A stretch of DNA of 64,000 bases, taken from contig CANTUZ010000011.1 in NCBI GenBank assembly GCA_947846985.1, positions 31,057,589-31,121,588 of the forward strand, read 5' to 3'. The notes beneath the pieces are model-generated. The model did no database searches. It was not told where the DNA came from and saw only the letters and a program-made list of their open reading frames with translations. The position numbers were made by a program, and so were the translations under genes. This document shows, piece after piece, positions 1 to 13,470 of the stretch; position 1 is the first letter of the stretch, and every line of letters starts with the position of its first letter. This DNA is from Fratercula arctica. Taxonomy: Eukaryota > Chordata > Aves > Charadriiformes > Alcidae.

Positions 1-2640
1 CTACACTTCAAAGGGCTTGACTTAGGAAGCAAAATAGCCCAAGAAGTAGCATTGGGACTGAGATGGTGTGTGAATACCCACGGACTGCTCCTACGTGTGA
101 ATGAGAACAGGTATGCAGAAAATGGAGAGAAAACACGTGGAAGAGTTAAGTTAAGCGCAGATGGAAAGTGAAGAAGAAAAAACGTGAGGCAGAAAACCAG
201 CAGAAAACAGTGGATGACGTAGAGAAAACAGCCAAATAATGGGGTGAAGAAAGCATAAATAAACAAATAAAAATATAACACAGCCTGAAAAAGGAAAGAA
301 AGGAAAAAAGGAAAACCCAGTTTTAAACCTCGCTAAATAGATTTAACAACATATTAATCATGGTTGGTGAAACTATGATTAAACGTATGCCTACAAACAG
401 CATGCAACTGCGTAAAACTGCAGAGGATGGTTATTTTGTGGCGTGAGACTGCAGGCATTTTTTCACCTGTACCGGCAGGTTTCATTCTTTTGCCGGATGG
501 TCCGGGAAAGCCATTCCAACGGGGAACACCCAGCTCAGCTGCTCAGTGAGAATCCACAAGACAGTCTCCGGATAGGACCTGAGGTACGAGAACTTTTAAC
601 TAGAATGAAAAAGGAAGGATGAATCTGCAGCCAAACTCTTCTAAGAACAATGATAACGATTCACCGATGATTTTCCACAATGAAAGTGAAAGGATGCAAG
701 AACTGAAGTGGGAAGGGAGAAGCTACACGGGTGTCAACTTTATCAGTACTCAGAAGAAAGAAAAACAGTGAATTCACAAAAAAGTCTGTCAAGAAAAAGA
801 TCTGAGGGGCATCACAGCATTAAAGGAAATCAAGTAGGTTAATGCTAGCCAAAAGGTATGAAATGATCAAAATGGACCTAAAAACTAAGAAAAAATATTA
901 TTAGTGAAGACTCGTTAGTAGATGAGGTTCACGATGAAATGACAACTCCCGTAGCTGACGCACTGAAGTGAAGTCCTGACCCTCCCATCAGCTCCTGCTG
1001 ACAGCGGTGGGACTGGGAATACATTTTGTGCATTTTAAAAATATGTCTCCAGTATGAGAGGTATAAGGATATAATTGTGCAATTAGGGAAGTAAGAGATA
1101 AAAAGTTCATATAAATCAGGATGTCTGGATGATGAGAGAACTAACCAGCCATAACAAAATAGACCATTTCATTTAAGACCCACTATAGAAAAATATTAAT
1201 ACATTAAGAAAAACTCATTATGGTAGTTTGTAGTTCACTCTCACCTCCAGTGAAATCAAGCAACTTCTCCCTTTATAACTATAAACAGGACCACGATCCC
1301 GCAGAATAATAATCATGAGCAGCACACAATAAAAAATTATACAGCAAATCATGGCAGTCTATTATCCTTTTCCCACAGATCCTGGGAACAGGTTGATGTG
1401 TATAATTTTATTTGTGAGAAACACTTCAAAGGGGGAGCTGAAGATGCTCAGAAGTGCTGGGAGACAGCTACTTTAAATACTGGAATATGAAGTTATTGTG
1501 GATACCTACTATAAACTACCTGTACCAGGGAAAAGAACAATATTGTTGAGATTAGAAGAGTAATTTAAACTATCCTTTTCTGAGGAGAAGGAATAGGGGA
1601 ATGGAGGCTAATAGATGTAAGTAAATCTGTGGAGAATTCTGCATTAGGATGAGAATGCAATAGATGCCCCTATATGTTTATGCTGAGGATGGTATAACAT
1701 TTTTACACCCAAATTACAAGCCAATGTCATTGCCATGTGTTAATACACAGTATCTAGCAAACATTGCAAACACTTCCTTCTTTACTTAGCTATCAAATAT
1801 GTCTTAAATGCAAGACAAATTTCTGCAAGAATTGATGTCATAGTGATCTAAAGCAGAATAAGGAGTATAAGGAATACAGGAAAACAGATCTTTGCCCTGC
1901 TTACATATTACTAAATACTGTCAATTCTTGAAAAGAATTTTACAGAGAAAACAACAATAATGACACAAAGTTTTCAAGTGTTAATGGTAAATAGATAAAA
2001 CTACACAAAATACATCCAGTTGATGATTTGGAAATCAAACTAATGTTTATTAATTTTACATAAAGTATAGAAATCACCTTTTGAATTTGGAAATGTTAAA
2101 ACAATTTCGGCAACCTAGCTAGCAGATGAATCATTTTAATCAGAGGAATCAGAAACGGGTATGACCTTTTAAATTCTCATTTATACAGAGAGAATACAGT
2201 ATTACAATTTATAATGATTAAAATACACAGCTATTCAGGTCAATTGTAACAAAACATTAGTGCTGAATTTCCATTTATTGAAATCAAAGCACTCAATGGG
2301 AACAGTTTGATATCAATGCTCTTCCAGGAAGCTAACTACCATGCGAGGTTTCATAACCCTGCCTGGTTTCTTGCCAGCTTGTCTACGCAGCTCCTTGGCA
2401 ATTCATTGAGGCAGAAGACCCAGGGTCCAAGCACAGCTCACAGGACTCAAGAGTTCCTTGAGACCACAATGATGCCTGCCTATGATGTGAAGCTGCCTGA
2501 GACCGCATACCTCAGAATTTTGGCACGCTGATTAACATCAAGTCAAGGATCCTGAGAACCCTGGCACAAGGAAATTTGAATTTATACCATTCTTCTCACA
2601 TCCAATTGCTGCTTGCTGATGCTGCCTGCACTGACCACAT
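1..2640. other. AT-rich non-coding sequence, no gene seen
   Basis: No open frame with coding character, no recognisable repeat and no ATXN7 exon on the minus strand. If synteny holds, this is ATXN7 intron 1. Confidence 0.5.
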
Positions 2641-3445
2641 GCTTAGCAAGTTAGCAACAAAATACCATACAAATTGGACATGGACAGGCCTATGGGACTT
2701 GACAGGATGCACAGAGAGCAGACTATGACATTGCTGGCAAACTGGCTAAACTGCTGCGCTCAAAGGGTGGTAATGGCTCAACATCAAACTGGCAATCAGT
2801 CACAAACAGAGTTCCTTGGGCGTTGCACTGGATTCAATCCTATTCAATATCTTTTAAAATGACCTGGGCGATGGGAGTAAATGCATCCTCACCAAGGCTG
2901 CAGATGACACAAAACTGAGAATACAGGTAGATACACCCGAAGGAAGTGCCACTATGTACAGAGACTGTGACAGGCTGGAAGACTGGCCAGTTCAAGAGAC
3001 ACATTAAAAAACTGGACAGGGTCCAGCAGAGGGACAACAAAGTGATTAGAAGGTTGGAAAACTTACTAAGAAATGAGAAGGAATTGGGTTTGTTCAGCCT
3101 AAAGAAGAGAAGGCTCACATGGGATGTAATCACAGCCTTCCAATAAATAAAAGATAAAAAAGAGAAGGTGGAGGTACTGTCTTCACAAGAGACACAGTGT
3201 CAGGGAAAGAGGCAATAGGTACAAGTTGCTTCGGAAGTTCTGTCTGGATACAAGAAAAAAATATTAACTGTGAGAACAATTAAATATTGGATCAGGCTGC
3301 CCAGAGAAATGGTGGACTTTCCTTTGCTGGAGATATTCAACGCTTGGCTTGACCAGGCCTTGGATGACCTGTTTTCAACAGAAGGTTGGACCAGATGATA
3401 TCCAGAGGACTCTTGCAATCTCGACTTTCCTATGATTGTATGAAA
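2640..3445 (+). mobile_element. CR1 LINE fragment, diverged, internally deleted
   Basis: Resembles avian CR1 ORF2 and 3' end in the sense direction. Recognisable blocks are the region around 2675-2710 (GGCCTATGGGACTTGACAGG), 2730-2900 (CTGGCTAAACTGCTGCGCTC, then GATGACACAAAACTG) and the end at 3280-3430 (GAGATATTCAACGCTTGGCT, TTGGACCAGATGATATCCAG). Several frameshifts and a deletion between the first two blocks show that it is dead. The short open frames in this stretch are remnants of the reverse transcriptase. The left edge is uncertain and could lie near 2560. Confidence 0.8.
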
Positions 3446-6400
3446 ATATGCTAGGTACCGCGGCCCTATTTAGTGATGAGGAGCAAGGAAATAGGTAAGA
3501 ACAATGCCAATTTTAGTTTGCAACCCCAGGCACTCTGGGTTCGCTAATACAGCCTCTTCTCAGGCTGCTGGAAAATCCTCAGGAAGCATTTTGTTATAGA
3601 AACCCCAGATAATACAGTTTCCAATGTTACATATTGCAAGAGACACACCATGACAAACATTCCTCACTTTTCTGCAGCCCAGATTAACTCTGCCACTTAA
3701 ATAAATTCTGTAGAGCAGCTCCATGTTAACCGTAATGGCCCTTTCTGCTGCAATCTATTTTAAAATATATTAAAAGATGATTTGCACAGCAAATACTAGC
3801 CAGTCTATAACAGACTGGATTCTTCAAGAAAAATGCAAACTTAGAGTGAAGTCTTTTTTTTTGTGATATCAAGCAAAAATACACAAAATAGTGAAATGCA
3901 TGTGATGATAAAGAGTAGAGATAAGTGTAAGGGAAACAGAAAGAAACGGATATTGTTTCAATGAATTAGCAGTACCTGAAAAAACAATTTGCACTAGCAG
4001 TTTTTTAGCCAAAATTTCTATTTATCATCGTCATTTTCTCTTTTTCCTAACATTCTGCCAGGAACGCTAGTCACGGAGAATAACTTCACTGTATTAGGCA
4101 ACTGTACAGGCTTTACCTCAGTTTACAATTCTACTTTCTGAACTTGTAAGATAACAAAACTGCTGCAGCTGGTAGGCTACAGTATGTACCAGAGCCTAAC
4201 AGCCTTCAAATGCTTTAAAGTATCATGGAAAACACAGAAATAGACAAAAAGTAATCATTCAGAAAAAGAACTTTACTACTTCTAAAATATAATAATAAAT
4301 GAAAAATTATGCCTGACTGCCACATCTTACTTGTCCAAATCAATTCTTCTAAGTTATTGAGATATATAATCCAGCTTACTTTTATCTTTTTAAGTTTGAC
4401 TGTTCCGTGCATTGAACTCCCTTCAGGTTGATTGTAAGGTTGCTTTATTTCCCACTGAAACATATATTAAACACCTGCATTTTTAGGAAAAAAAAAAAAG
4501 TCTCCCCACTGCATCTGGTAACACTTCAGACTTGCTTTGCAAGCCTGCTAATATCCTGTTCTCCACGCTTCTCACATCTAAAGTATGTGAATATTATGCT
4601 TAAGGAAAATATTTGGGTAAGCATGTCACAGTACCTTGAATGTATGGTGAATCGCTGCGTTGATTTATCAATTGATCTTCATCTGTTCAGATTTTGGAAG
4701 CTTTTTCTAACTTGTACCTGATTAATTCTGAAAGAAAACAACAACAACAAAAAAAAGTACAGCAATAAGACATTTGAAACCTTATCTCCGTTTCATAACT
4801 ATAAATGTATCTTTTTAAAAACTAATACGAAGCATTTTATCAATTTTGCAAATACAGTCTCTGCAATGGATTTAAAATTGAAAGGTAAGCAGGGAACTGT
4901 TATGCACTCTTATGTACAGAGCAGCCCTTTAAATGGCAGCCTGACATTACCAGAAAGGTATGCATTGGATGAAATCTCAATCTTCAGCCCAGTTACTGCA
5001 CTTACATCGACTATTACCGACCAGACTTCCAAGCAGACGGTTGTGCGTCTGTATCACAAGCTGGTAACACCACAGTGCTGGATTTTCTACACAGGATTTT
5101 TCCAGAATATAGCATGACGCCAACAACAGGGGCTCCCGGTGCACAGTCATTGACATTTTTACCACCACGTCATAGAACGCGGATAGCTAAAAATGATCCC
5201 TCACGTAATAGTCATTAGTGACTATTACTGTATCGCTGATGAAGAATTTAAGAAAAATTAGAGAGATGTGCAGATTGAGGCCTTTCCCACGAAATGAACT
5301 TTCATCATCTCAAGCTCAGGTTTTTAAAATCCTTTCATTCAATGCTTGTAAACGTACTGTTTATATAAACCAAATTTAAGCCCGGTTTGCTTTGGTTTAG
5401 CATAAATCGATGTCTCATTGGTTAAAGCTAAACCGAAGCCCTGTTAAAACTTAAAAAAAAATTTCAACTATCCATGTGCACAGGTTATGTTAAAGATCAA
5501 ATAATTGATTTTTATAAGTGCTTTGAAGTTTAATTGGTGATTTTTTTTTTCATCTACTCAAAAGTCATGAAGATAGATATAAATAAGCCAATCTAGCGCT
5601 GGGACCGGATGACACTTCAGAGAAAACTATTTTTTTCCCCTCCAAGGATTAAAGTCCAGACAAGAGGAATGCAGTCCAAGAGGGCATCCAAGCCATCCCA
5701 CAGGCTGCAGGGCTCTGCCCCAGTGGAAGGTGCCGAACGAAGCTTTTCCTGGCTTCTGCTGCTCCCCTGGGAAGCTGTCTGCAAACAGAGTTCATGTCTT
5801 TAAAGTCTTCTTATGCATCGAGGATAAAACCCTTTTTTTTTTTCTCTTTTCTTTTAAACTGCAGCTTAGCAGCTGACACTATCTTGACTGAGATCATCTA
5901 CAGATATATTTACAACTTCAGAGCTTTACCCTGCTCAGTGACATACTTGATCCTAAGAAGCACATCCGAGCTTAATTATATTCTAGTTACTCAATGAAAT
6001 CCAAAATTTTCTTGTCTGCAGTGGACAAAACTTGAGAGCAAGTCCAGTAGTATTTTCTCTCTCTCCTGTGTAGCCATTGTTCCGCTTTATGGTTAATAAA
6101 AGTGATTGTTAACAAATTTCTACACCAGTGGAAGTCTCAGAAAACATTGTATTTCCTTATTACACATACAAATCTCATTGAATACTACAGTATAAAACTT
6201 TCTCTTCAGCTCTTGCTGCTGCTCACTGGGAAAGGCAATGCCGTGTTTGTCAAAAATCCTTTTTCTCCTTCATTTTTTTTTTTAGGACAGGAAACTGAAT
6301 TCATATGGACTATTCCTTCACAGAAGATCATTCAATGTTTAGCTTCAAAGTCCCAATTCCTTCAAGCATATGATCTCCCTGCTGTGAGATTAACTCACTC

Positions 6401-8438
6401 CTTCATTTCTACCCCAATTTTTTTAGGGGATATGAGAGCTCTGCATGCAAAACACCCTTTCTTTTACCCTGATGTAAATGTTATTTGTTACATGAAAGGC
6501 AAGTTCCATTGCTTCATGCAAAAATGAAAACAAAAACTACCTATAAAACAGAAGACTTCTCCAGAGATTTAAAAGTCTAGGAGTAGGGCAATAAGTAAGT
6601 GGTAAGTACAAAAAAACAGACCAGATGAGGGTGAAGGAAGGATCAGCAAAAATTTTATTCCTATATATGAGAGATCAGAGCGTACTATGTCACCACCTGT
6701 GAATTTTGCTGCAGGGATTACATCTGGAGTTGAGTTTGAAGGAAGTTAAGAGAATAAGTTTCAAAAGACTAAAGTGACAGCTTAACGACCCTTTAAAGAG
6801 AACTCTTTCTCTGGATAATGGGTGGCAAAGAACAGGAATGATTCTTGTTGAGAATTTACAGCAGGTCAATTACAACCACAACTGTCAGTGAAGAGTAATG
6901 CACAGAAGCGATGGGATGATTGAGAATAAGCTAGGAGGAGCTCTCTCTCCAGAAGGTAAGCGCTTTGGTACCCTGGAAAAGGGAGAGCCAGTTGAAAGAT
7001 GGAAAGATGACAAAAATAGCCAAAGCAGCAACCCAAGAAAATGGAAAAAGGCTGCATTTTCAAACTGGGGAAGCAGACTGAGCGTTATGTCACTCTCGAT
7101 GCTTGACTATCAAAGAAACTTGGTTGCAATTGCTATTTAACACTTTGAGGAGTTACTGATATGCAAGACAGGAAACCACAGCCTGGCAGAGCAAAAGCTA
7201 CATCCCAGTCAAAATTGTATCTACACAGACGTATATAATAAAAACACAGTTACAATGACTAATGTATATTATCCATTTAAGGGGAAACACATTTACATGA
7301 GAATTGTAATTGTAAATCAACTTATTAAAATAAAGGAAATGTAAATGTATGTGATAAAGCACCCCTAACTTCTGAAAGTATCAAAACTAATGCCTCAGCT
7401 ATCCAAACTCCTTTAAGTCTTTTTCTTTTCAGCTGTCAGAAATCTATGCCAAAGGATGTGCCTAAGTTTTGGAACATTCTCATTTGTTATCTACTAAATA
7501 TCCAAATTTAAGCTAAAATACCATGGCTACACTTACACAAAGATTTGGACGTGCTAGGTATAATCATCCTAATACTGGGCTTCATTTAGACGGTTTATAA
7601 TTATGGGGATAACCAAGTGAGGTCTTACTCTGTCCCTTAGAAAAATGGGTGCAGGAGGTGTGCGTTGAAAGAACGCGAGCTGGCCAGCAGAAGGCTCGGG
7701 GCTGCGATTATGGCTAGCGAGTAGCTCAAGGGTAAATCAGAGCAATTCTCAGGCTAAACTCATTTGTGCTGGAGACTGACTCAGGACCCCCCAACTACAG
7801 AATCTCAGGGGGTCAAAGACGGTAAAAGAACCGGGAGCTCTACCAACTGCATAATTGGCCCCCCCATTCCCTTCGGGAAGCACAGTCCTTTACATCTTCA
7901 TGGATTAAAAAATAAGTACTAGCTACATGCTTCAAATAGAGACTAGATACCAAACTTCTGCAAATACCAAGTACAAAATTGCAGCATCTTGACATTTCAT
8001 ATAGTTCCTATGTATACCAATGTAAAATATTTCTCTGAATTACCTAATTATTTACTACTATTTGTGCAAACACAAATGCAACAGAATATTCGGTGCAAAA
8101 TATAATAATGATACAAGTTATTCTGAAACTACTTCAAACATGCATAGGTATCTTCACAGATAATGAGAAGGGTCAAACTTAAATAACTAATATCTTAGTT
8201 ACTAAATAATTAATACCTTAGTCAACGGAGAAGCAACAACACCTTTCGGATATTTCTAAATAAATTGATAAAAATTGTAAAATAATTATGCACACCAAAG
8301 TGCACTTGAGGGGTCTTAACTTTGACTACTGTCATTTTCCTTTGTCTAATGGCAACAGGAAAAGATTTGCATTCATTATATTGCTCAACAGATCATGTTA
8401 TCCCTAATTTTAGTTTTACCTTCCAACAATTTCTCAAC
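3446..8438. other. AT-rich non-coding sequence
   Basis: Short open frames only, none with recognisable similarity. It contains an A12 run near 4488, a T-rich run near 5541 and the tRNA-like patch at 7.8 kb. Nothing else is supported. Confidence 0.5.
7775..7862 (-). other. tRNA-like patch, possible SINE head or tRNA relic
   Basis: On the minus strand CAGTTGGTAGAGCTCCCGG resembles a tRNA D-arm and A box, followed at the right distance by TTCTTTTACC, like a lysine-type anticodon loop. The T-arm/B box is poor (CCCTGAGATTCTG), the acceptor stem does not pair well and there is no CCA. It cannot be a working tRNA. Either a decayed tRNA-derived SINE or coincidence. Confidence 0.25.
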
Positions 8439-9424
8439 TCAGAAGTCTTCTTTAGCAGTAAGATTAACAAAGTCATAAGAAGCCTTTGGATATTGCACTT
8501 CAACTGCTTAAGTACAACCACACAAAGCAAAGAACAGAAAGGTTAAAAAAATACACGGTTTCAGAAATAATGAAAGATATTCTGTAAGCGAGTATCTTGT
8601 CTTATATTTCAAAACACCTGCATCTTGCAGTATGATTTATACCACCATTTGAAAGTTCAATCCATAAAAGACGTTAGCTTACTGCAGCAAACTAAGATAA
8701 ATAAGGACAGTTGAAATTATATTTATCCATTTCTTTAAAAATGGTATTTATATACATCTATAGAGAAGAAAAAGATATATTCTGCATTTTGTGCCATAGG
8801 AATATTTCATACCAATTACAACTTGTATTACATCAGAAACACAAACAATAAAAGGCTGGTAGCAAGCAATAAGACACTGGACATCAGGATTTTCCACTTT
8901 TTTAAATAAATAAAATCCTGATTGGCTCATTTAAAAAGGTGCATGAAGTAAAATAGTAATGTTGAAAAGAATATACAAATGTATAATATAAACATACTTT
9001 CCAAGACACAAAGGCACAGCTAATCAAGACAATGCAGAGTACATGATTAACACGATTTGCAAAATTTATTACTGAGCTTCTCTGTTAAAGGTAATATTAT
9101 TCAAACTACACTGTCACGGTTATTGCAGATTAAAGATTTCAAATTAGCTCCTCATGTATATCATTATTGTGAGTGGCTGCATTTTATCTGTCTAATTTTA
9201 AATTACTGCAGGCAGATGAAAGTCATCTTAAAACCTGACTCATAATTTAGGTACCATACCACTAACCTTAACAGAGATGCTGGTTCTTACACAGGTACAC
9301 CACTATTCTCAATGTAAACAAAGGACACTGGCATGCACCCCGGGCTAAGGATGTCAGCATTTTTCAAACACCTTTCTGACTGTTCCATTTTATGGTGATG
9401 CAATATGACCTACATTTTCAACGG

Positions 9425-9483
9425 CCAAAGAGAGACAGAGAGATAGAAAGGGAGGAGATAGAGAAAAGAAAGACAGACAGACC
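9425..9483 (+). repeat. Purine-rich GA low-complexity tract
   Basis: About 55 bases that are almost entirely A/G with GAGA and GACA units (AGAGAGACAGAGAGATAGAA and on). Simple sequence with no gene. Confidence 0.8.
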
Positions 9484-9839
9484 TTTGCTGTCCTTATCCT
9501 CCATTAACTACAGCTTTAACTGTCCCTCGTGGGGATGGTAATGGGCAAGAATAAAAGCAGAATAACCTTATGCTAAATTCTGAATAAGAAGCTGAAAGAT
9601 AGGCTAGCGTAAGAAATTGCAAGATTTTTTTTCTACAATCTTGTGAACAAGTATGTAGTAATACCCTCAACGGGCAAGAACAGTAGAATCAATAATTTTA
9701 TAATCAGTTGCCAGTACAAAGCTGTCTGTAATATAGATGCTTATTTTACCACCTTAACACCTTGTATTTCCCAGCCTATCCCTACCGCTTCATTTCTATG
9801 TATTCCCTTTAGATCTCAAAACGAAACACAAAATAATCC

Positions 9840-9960
9840 ACATCATTATCATCATTTCTACAGACAGAGAAATCGAGGGAGGAGGAGTGATTTGCCCACA
9901 GTTACCTACCAGGCCCAAGGCAGGGCTGGGAACAGAAAGCATCACTCTTCATTATCTCTG
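9840..9960 (-). mobile_element. MIR/CORE-SINE-like fragment
   Basis: Read on the + strand it shows the reverse complement of the MIR 3' half: TCATTTCTACAGACAGAGAA, GATTTGCCCACAGTTACC and GGCAGGGCTGGGAACAGAA, matching the familiar pattern acagatgaggaaact / cttgcccaaggtca / ggcagagctgggac. The 111-residue open frame overlapping it has no support as a gene. Confidence 0.5.
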
Positions 9961-12900
9961 TACTGTGCAGTCTATTAGGGACCGTGATACCTGTCATCCT
10001 AATATGTAATCTTGACATAATACCAGAATTATCCCTATCTTGTCTTTCTTGCACATGAACTTCACACAGAAAACTGTACTAAATTACTGCTACCTCTCAG
10101 AAAGCTTTCCCTCACAAACCATAGCCCGCATATCTCAAACTGGCGTGGGAAATGCACTTGACTGTGAATTGTAGATCTTGGCGTAAAATGTCAACGGTAT
10201 TTTTCATTACAAACATGTAAAAATAAAGACATAATTAAAGCTTTGGTTGCTTTTTCATTCTTTTGCAACTAAAGCACCTTTCCTTTCAAAAATCAGTAGT
10301 TTTCCACAATTAAAGTAGTATGTTAAGAAATTCAAAGCTTGTTGCTAGGATTGTATTAAGGAAAAATCAGGATTTGATTTCCGGTGACTCCTTCTTAGTG
10401 CAAAAAATGTCCTGCAGAATATTTTTAAAGCGCTTACAGGATCACAGCCCCTTTACTAATGCTGGTGGTTAACACAAGACGCAATGTAACAGTAAATCAT
10501 CTTCTTCTTATTGAAACAGAAGGCCCAAACTTGATATTAAGTATACCTCTATAAACCCAGAATGGCTCCAGCGCTTTCCAGAGAGTTTCTTGGGATTTGC
10601 ACGCATGTAAACAAGACTGTAATTTGGCACTGCGTTGGAAACCAGACATCAATAAAATGTACAGATTAATTCCTGGTTTGGAACTGTATTTATTATAACA
10701 ATAGCTTTCTTATCAAGCAGTATTCACCTCATGAAGTGCAATCAGTCCTACATAGCAAGTGCTGAGAAACTGTTGTTCCTTTGCTTGGGTGCTGCTGCCT
10801 TTTCTAACGGTACTGGTTAGTAGTGACGAGTTAGGAAGGCAAACAGCACCTATGTGAAGAAAGGGAGAGAAAAAACTTAAAGCCCATCCTAACTTTAAAG
10901 AGAAGAGATAGAGTGGAATGTCAAGAGACTGATTGCTAACAAGCATGAAGGAAAGGAATTACCTGTAAAATGATGGGAAGGAGTTTGAAAATTAAGTGAG
11001 GATGGACACTGCAAAGGGAGGATGGATGGACAGGGGGTGGTGGAAGACACAAGGTCTTAAGCAAAAGGAGAACTATTTCTTCAATAACAGATGCTCATGA
11101 GACTGTGAGAAAATCCTCACTCGATTAAATGAGATTATAATCACACATTCCTCCACTCCTGTTATCCCTGGTTGCACCTTGGTCAATCTATGTTACTCTT
11201 TGAAACTGAATTTAGCAGGAAACTGGCATTTCTCCCATTATAAACAAATTTATTTTTGTTAATTAAGGACAAAGTCTCACCAATATAAAAAAATCTCTTC
11301 ATTATTGGCAGCATTACTAAAGGTCTCTTTTGTGAATGTTTCCCTGCAACATTTTCTGTTTCTCTTATTTTTTGCGTCCCCCCCTCCCTTTTCTTTTCTT
11401 TCTTCATAGTATCTCTGTTGCAGGGAGAGAAGCTGAGGTGACACTTTTATTGCTGTCCAACACCATAAAAATTCCAACCAGAAAGCCAACCGGTGCAGAG
11501 ACTTGCAGGGTCCAGGCCAAGCAACCCAGAACGATCCTTCCCTTTGCCTACCAGTGACTGCCATCTAGAGACAGAGAACACCACCTCTCGTGAAACACAG
11601 TGCTGGTAACAAGGAGAAAAATGTTACAGCAACGAGGGAAATGTTAATCCCATTCAAAAAAACCCAAGGACTCATATTCTAGGAAGTTGCAACTAGCTTA
11701 AAAAATTAAATTCTTTGGGTTTCTCTTCTTAACATGCCTTCTGATTTGGCCCACACCACCCTGCTTTTTCCCTGAAAACTGCAATTGCATTTTGTTATAA
11801 ACACTTAAGTTGTACACCTGGGGAAAAATATATATAAAAAGGCACTATACTGCTTTCCAAGTAAATCCTGTGTTTCAGACTGTTTGCTAGGAAACATGCA
11901 TGCTAAGAAACTGATACAAAATCTCATCATTAGCTGAAGAAGCAACAGTTGCATTTCAAAGACTACCTGTGTAAAAATGCTGACAAAGCTTTAACATTAA
12001 TGGCATTGGTGATATCAATGAGATTAAAAATGTCTTTCTAGTGGCATGAAACTTAATTTAAAAACCTTAGCATTTTCATTTTAATATATTCATACTGATC
12101 CAAATATACTAGTGGCTTAAATGTCTACAAAAGCCCACCCAAGCCAATGACACTTCTTACACACTGTAAATTTGACACATACTTATATACTATATTAATT
12201 CACAGCTGTTTATTATACTATATAAAATCATATCTTTTTCTAACTACTACTACTACTTATGTAGCTATTAATAGGGCACTCAATACTCAAGCATTCATCA
12301 ACCAACGACTATATACTCTTTAACTGAATAAAAGGAAGGCTTTTTTCGTTATTATTTACCTGGAGAATACAACAATTTGCATTTTAACATATTCCCAGTA
12401 GCAGTTACCTTCTCTGCAAACCATACACAGATATGAAGCCACAGCTGTGTAAGTAAGCTCAAGCATACTCTTTAGCTATGGCTAATAATGTCTTGTGAAG
12501 AAATCGGTTCTCCACTTTCCTCACTCTTTTGCTCATGGTCAAGAAGACAGGTAATGAAGCATTATAAAAAACACACAATTTCTTCTCACATTTACCATTG
12601 CAATAGACACACAACCTCCAGGTCACACATTATATCTCCTCTTACTGCCAGTCCCACTAAGAAATTGATTTTTCCTAAGGGGATACATATTCACAGGTAA
12701 AATGAAATTAAGTGGGATTACAAAGCTTGCTGTTGAACATGGCTACCTACCTATGAACCAAATGCCAAGCTGCAGTCTCGTGAAATCAGCAATTTCTACC
12801 TCGTGCATGCATGCAGCCAGCTGGAACAATTGCTCATTCTGATCCACACTCAGGCCACACTTCTTCCCTACAAGGCACTCCATGAATCCTCTTAGTTTTT

Positions 12901-13214
12901 CCAAGTAGAATAACAATTCTATAACTGGCCTGGATGCAACATTACAGCAGAGAAGAGTAATTAAATGGGAGGAGAAGAGGTACTCACTACAGCATGGTCC
13001 TGCAAGAAACACCCCCCAAAAAAACAAATCCACTGAAAAACATAACCTTCACTTGACAACTACCATAGCCTTCCTTACAGATATAATTCCAGTTGAAATA
13101 GAACCATTAAACAGGTCACAGAGGTGGAAAATAGGTTTTCCGCATGTATCAATTATGTACTCTGATCCTATTAAAATCTGTGCAATGTGTAGTTAGAGGT
13201 CTGCTAACCGAAGG

Positions 13215-13470
13215 AGGGGTGGAAGGAACCTCCAAAGGTCAGACAGTCCATCACTCAGCCGCAGGGCATGATGACTAAGCTATCTGGCAGGAACAATACA
13301 GGTACTCCAACCTATTCTTAAACACCTCAGGCAATGGAAGCGCCATTGTCCCCGCAGGTGATTATTCCAACCTTTCGATACTTCCAGTAGACAACAGTGT
13401 TTGTCCACGCTGAATCTTCATTGCTGCAATTCAATCTATTTCTTACCCTACCTGCCATACACACCCCACC
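13215..13470 (-). mobile_element. Old CR1 LINE 3' fragment
   Basis: Reverse orientation CR1 3' region. Visible landmarks are GGAAGGAACCTCCAAAGGTC near 13220, the TTCTTAAACACCTCAGGCAATGG segment and TTGCTGCAATTCAATC near 13430. It is strongly diverged from young chicken-type CR1 and resembles an older CR1 branch. It has no coding capacity. Confidence 0.6.

Noticed and set aside
9288..9345. Minus-strand exon-like block with a GTAAGA donor
   Set aside because: Its phase is incompatible with the neighbouring blocks, and the phase-0 frame needed here is closed by a TGA.
9643..9978. 111-codon + strand frame
   Set aside because: Overlaps a MIR-like SINE remnant and has no protein similarity.
11277..11564. 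Possible solo LTR on the minus strand (CAATAAAAGTG near a CTCCCTGCAACA end)
   Set aside because: No TG start, inverted ends or target duplication could be fixed, and no matching second copy is in the window.
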